In this document: positions 5,836 to 7,364 of the stretch, in pieces
Position numbering within the stretch: the stretch's first letter is position 1
How the letters are laid out: every line of letters begins with the position of its first letter
Assembly (NCBI GenBank): GCA_050248595.1
Contig: JBFWSB010000231.1
Span: 1 to 7,364, forward strand
Length of the DNA: 7,364 nucleotides
From: JAGWAZ01 sp050248595
Lineage (GTDB): Bacteria; Bacteroidota; Ignavibacteria; OLB7
Reading direction: 5' to 3'
Notes under the pieces: generated by a model
The model's database searches: none
The model's input: only the letters and a program-made list of their open reading frames with translations
Told to the model about the DNA's origin: nothing
Program-made: the position numbers and the translations under genes

Positions 5836-6609
5836 TTACTCCCCTTTGAACTCTGGTTTCCGCTTTTCCATAAAGGCTTTCATCCCTTCGTGCGAGTCGT
5901 GTGTAGAGAAGAGGAGATAGAAATTCTTTCGCTCGTGTTCCAAAGCATCTTGTAGGGAGGAATCGAATGCTTTCAGCACAGACTCTTTTGCAAGTCTTGC
6001 AGAGATTGGTGGTCTGGTCGCCACTTCACGCGCTAACTTCATTGCCGTCTCTAAGTAGAACTCAACTGGCACAACTCTGTTAACAAGACCGTACGCCATC
6101 GCCTCTTCGGCTGTTAACATGCGCCCTGCAAGCACCATTTCCATAGCGTGCGCTTTGCCAACAGCACGGGTTAGGCGCTGCGTTCCCCCTGCCCCCGGCA
6201 TGATGCCGATGTTAATCTCAGGCTGGCCAAAGCGGGCGGTTTCGCTCGCCACGATCATATCGCAGATCATCGTTAGCTCACAACCTCCACCGAGCGCGAA
6301 ACCGGAGACAGCAGCAATCAACGGTGTTTTTATTCGGCGTATCCTGTCCCACCGTGCGAACTGATCCCGCAGAAGCATATCGACGGAAGTCGCCTCTGCC
6401 ATTTCTGTAATGTCAGCCCCGGCAGCGAAGGCTCGCTCGTTCCCGTGGATCACAATACAGCGGACTTCCGGGTCTACCTCAAGTCCCTCCAGAGCCTCCA
6501 CAAGCTCTACCATCAAGTTCAAGTTGAGAGCGTTTAAAACCTCTGGACGGTTCAACTGCACAGTTGCAATCTTCCCCTCGTGTTTCGTCACAATGATGTG
6601 TTCAGGCAT
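5836..6609 (-). CDS. enoyl-CoA hydratase (short-chain, ECHS1/PaaF type)
   Basis: The product adds water to trans-2-enoyl-CoA to give (S)-3-hydroxyacyl-CoA, the substrate of the dehydrogenase encoded two genes downstream. At 257 residues it has the normal family length. Both catalytic glutamates are present: Glu111 in GGGCEL and Glu131 in FGQPEINIG, the equivalents of Glu144 and Glu164 of the rat mitochondrial enzyme. The oxyanion-hole region FAAGADI (61-67) and Gly108 are also intact, as is the MPGAGGTQRLTRAVG block (137-151). The C-terminus EGMKAFMEKRKPEFKGE is a typical family ending. It is the first gene of the minus-strand trio; its ATG at 6609 has only a weak AGG nearby. The 188-base region upstream is shared with the divergent carboxypeptidase gene, so the promoter of the trio probably lies there, though I cannot pick it out. 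Whether it serves fatty-acid or aromatic-acid breakdown cannot be told from sequence. Confidence 0.95.
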   Translation of the reverse strand: MPEHIIVTKHEGKIATVQLNRPEVLNALNLNLMVELVEALEGLEVDPEVRCIVIHGNERAFAAGADITEMAEATSVDMLLRDQFARWDRIRRIKTPLIAAVSGFALGGGCELTMICDMIVASETARFGQPEINIGIMPGAGGTQRLTRAVGKAHAMEMVLAGRMLTAEEAMAYGLVNRVVPVEFYLETAMKLAREVATRPPISARLAKESVLKAFDSSLQDALEHERKNFYLLFSTHDSHEGMKAFMEKRKPEFKGE

Positions 6610-6797
6610 ACCTGATTCAATCGGATTCGTGTTAGATCAATGCTGAAATTTCTGAGAGTCTTCTCTCTGCCATCTTCAACGGAGTTGTAGGGAAGCGAAG
6701 ATAAGGAATCCAGATCGACTGTTAATTTGCATTGTATGTATGCTCCGAAGTTTCCATCTTGGGTTTTGATTATAGGTACGGCAGATCATTATTGGAT
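6610..6797. other. divergent intergenic region, probable promoters for both sides
   Basis: This 188-base stretch separates the starts of the minus-strand acyl-CoA trio and the plus-strand carboxypeptidase gene, so promoters for both must lie here or nearby. I see no clear consensus promoter, no good operator palindrome and no copy of the TTCAAAAT repeat found in the gaps of the trio. Confidence 0.5.
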
Positions 6798-7364
6798 ATG
6801 ATGAGATTTTTTGCTCTCGCTCTGGTACTTCCCCTGTTTCTCTTCGGCTCCCAGCTTCAGGCACAGCCCACTATCTACGTGAAAGCAGAAGTCATCCCTT
6901 CGCAAGATTCGATGAACACCGCAATGGATTTCCTCTGGCAACTCCCTTCGTTCGATCCGCACACGCTCTCAATTACTGAACGTCAAACGCTTATAACGAT
7001 TCTCTCGAAAGATGACCTCGGTACGTTGCGAAGCAAAGGATATGAAGTGAACGTGATCGTTGAAGACCTCCAGAAATTCTACGCTCGCCGCGCAGCTGAG
7101 TTCGAGCTAAAGAAAAGAGAGAGTCTAAACAGATCACCATCGAATAGTCCGAACGAGTTTAGAGAAGGAAGCGTCGCAGGCTTTTATTCTCTGGAGGAAT
7201 TGGAAGGCGAGCTTCGCCGAATGAAAGAACTCCACCCCTCGCTTGTCTCCGAAGTTCGCTCTATTGGTAAAAGCGTTGAGGGGAAAGACATTTGGGGAGT
7301 GAGAGTGACTGCAACTTTGGATAGTATAAACACTCCAGCCGTTCTCTTCACAGGAATGCACCAC
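6798..7364 (+). CDS. secreted M14-family zinc carboxypeptidase, N-terminal part (runs off the right edge)
   Basis: An ATG at 6798 (or the adjacent one at 6801) opens a frame that stays open for 189 codons to the window edge. The first 22 residues are a clear Sec signal peptide (MMRFF, a long hydrophobic core, then QLQA before a Gln), so the product is exported. Residues about 24-98 look like a propeptide domain, ending in VNVIVEDLQKFYARR. A basic, Ser/Asn-rich linker follows. The start of an M14 catalytic domain begins near 126: AGFYSLEELEGELRRMKEL, then SIGKSVEGKDIWGVRV (155-170) and PAVLFTGMHH (180-189). The last residue should be the first zinc-binding His of the HxxE motif; Ala-Arg-Glu would be expected next, outside the window. 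The metal-binding Glu, the second His and the catalytic Glu cannot be checked. In this type of bacterium such enzymes often carry a C-terminal secretion-sorting domain, which is untested here. Confidence 0.88.
   Translation, partial: MMRFFALALVLPLFLFGSQLQAQPTIYVKAEVIPSQDSMNTAMDFLWQLPSFDPHTLSITERQTLITILSKDDLGTLRSKGYEVNVIVEDLQKFYARRAAEFELKKRESLNRSPSNSPNEFREGSVAGFYSLEELEGELRRMKELHPSLVSEVRSIGKSVEGKDIWGVRVTATLDSINTPAVLFTGMHH

Noticed and set aside
5622..5849. Plus-strand 75-codon frame across gap 2
   Set aside because: It consists of the AT-rich repeat element plus the ends of two minus-strand genes; no ribosome-binding site or family similarity.
6676..6864. Minus-strand 62-codon frame upstream of the hydratase gene
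   Set aside because: Overlaps the signal-peptide region of the divergent carboxypeptidase gene and has no recognisable features.
7134..7364. Minus-strand 76-codon frame at the right edge
   Set aside because: Antisense shadow of the M14 carboxypeptidase catalytic domain.
1..7364. Defence, phage, CRISPR or other novel multi-gene system
   Set aside because: All complete genes fall into known metabolic, cell-wall or lipoprotein classes; no nucleases, integrases, transposases, reverse transcriptases or spaced direct repeats are visible.

Overview
The window is ordinary bacterial chromosome with compact genes, lipoprotein and Tat export signals, and moderate GC by eye. The gene types suggest a member of the Bacteroidota/Chlorobiota/Ignavibacteria side of the tree: a DUF1460 amidase, an FN3 lipoprotein and a secreted M14 carboxypeptidase in a genome with mostly weak Shine-Dalgarno sites. 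This placement is inference from gene content, since no rRNA or marker gene is present.

Layout. Positions 61-897 (minus) encode a YmdB-type metallophosphoesterase whose real start is probably the GTG at 897. Divergent from it, 972-1547 (plus) encodes a PduO-type cobalamin adenosyltransferase. Next come an FN3-domain lipoprotein of unknown function (1758-2675, plus, strong Shine-Dalgarno) and its intrinsic terminator (2701-2735). A DUF1460 cell-wall amidase with a Tat-like signal follows (2785-3693, plus). A bidirectional terminator (3733-3769) then separates the plus-strand genes from a minus-strand trio.

The trio is read from right to left. It comprises a true enoyl-CoA hydratase (5836-6609), a PaaG-like crotonase lacking both hydratase glutamates (4865-5650), and a short 3-hydroxyacyl-CoA dehydrogenase (3856-4701). 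This is the same order as paaF-paaG-paaH in the E. coli phenylacetate operon, but no paa oxygenase, ligase or thiolase gene is in view. The three could carry out hydration, double-bond isomerisation and oxidation of acyl-CoA intermediates, either in fatty-acid beta-oxidation or in an aromatic-acid lower pathway. The two gaps inside the trio (163 and 185 bases) are unusually wide for an operon and are each filled by an AT-rich element with inverted TTCAAAAT-type arms. Divergent from the trio, the start of a secreted M14 zinc carboxypeptidase runs off the right edge at its first zinc-binding His.

I see no CRISPR array, phage, transposase, tRNA, rRNA or defence locus. The parts most worth a second look are the nested inverted-repeat spacers, the catalytic-residue pattern of the PaaG-like protein, and the uncharacterised C-terminal domain of the FN3 lipoprotein. 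No stretch over 300 bases lacks a gene.
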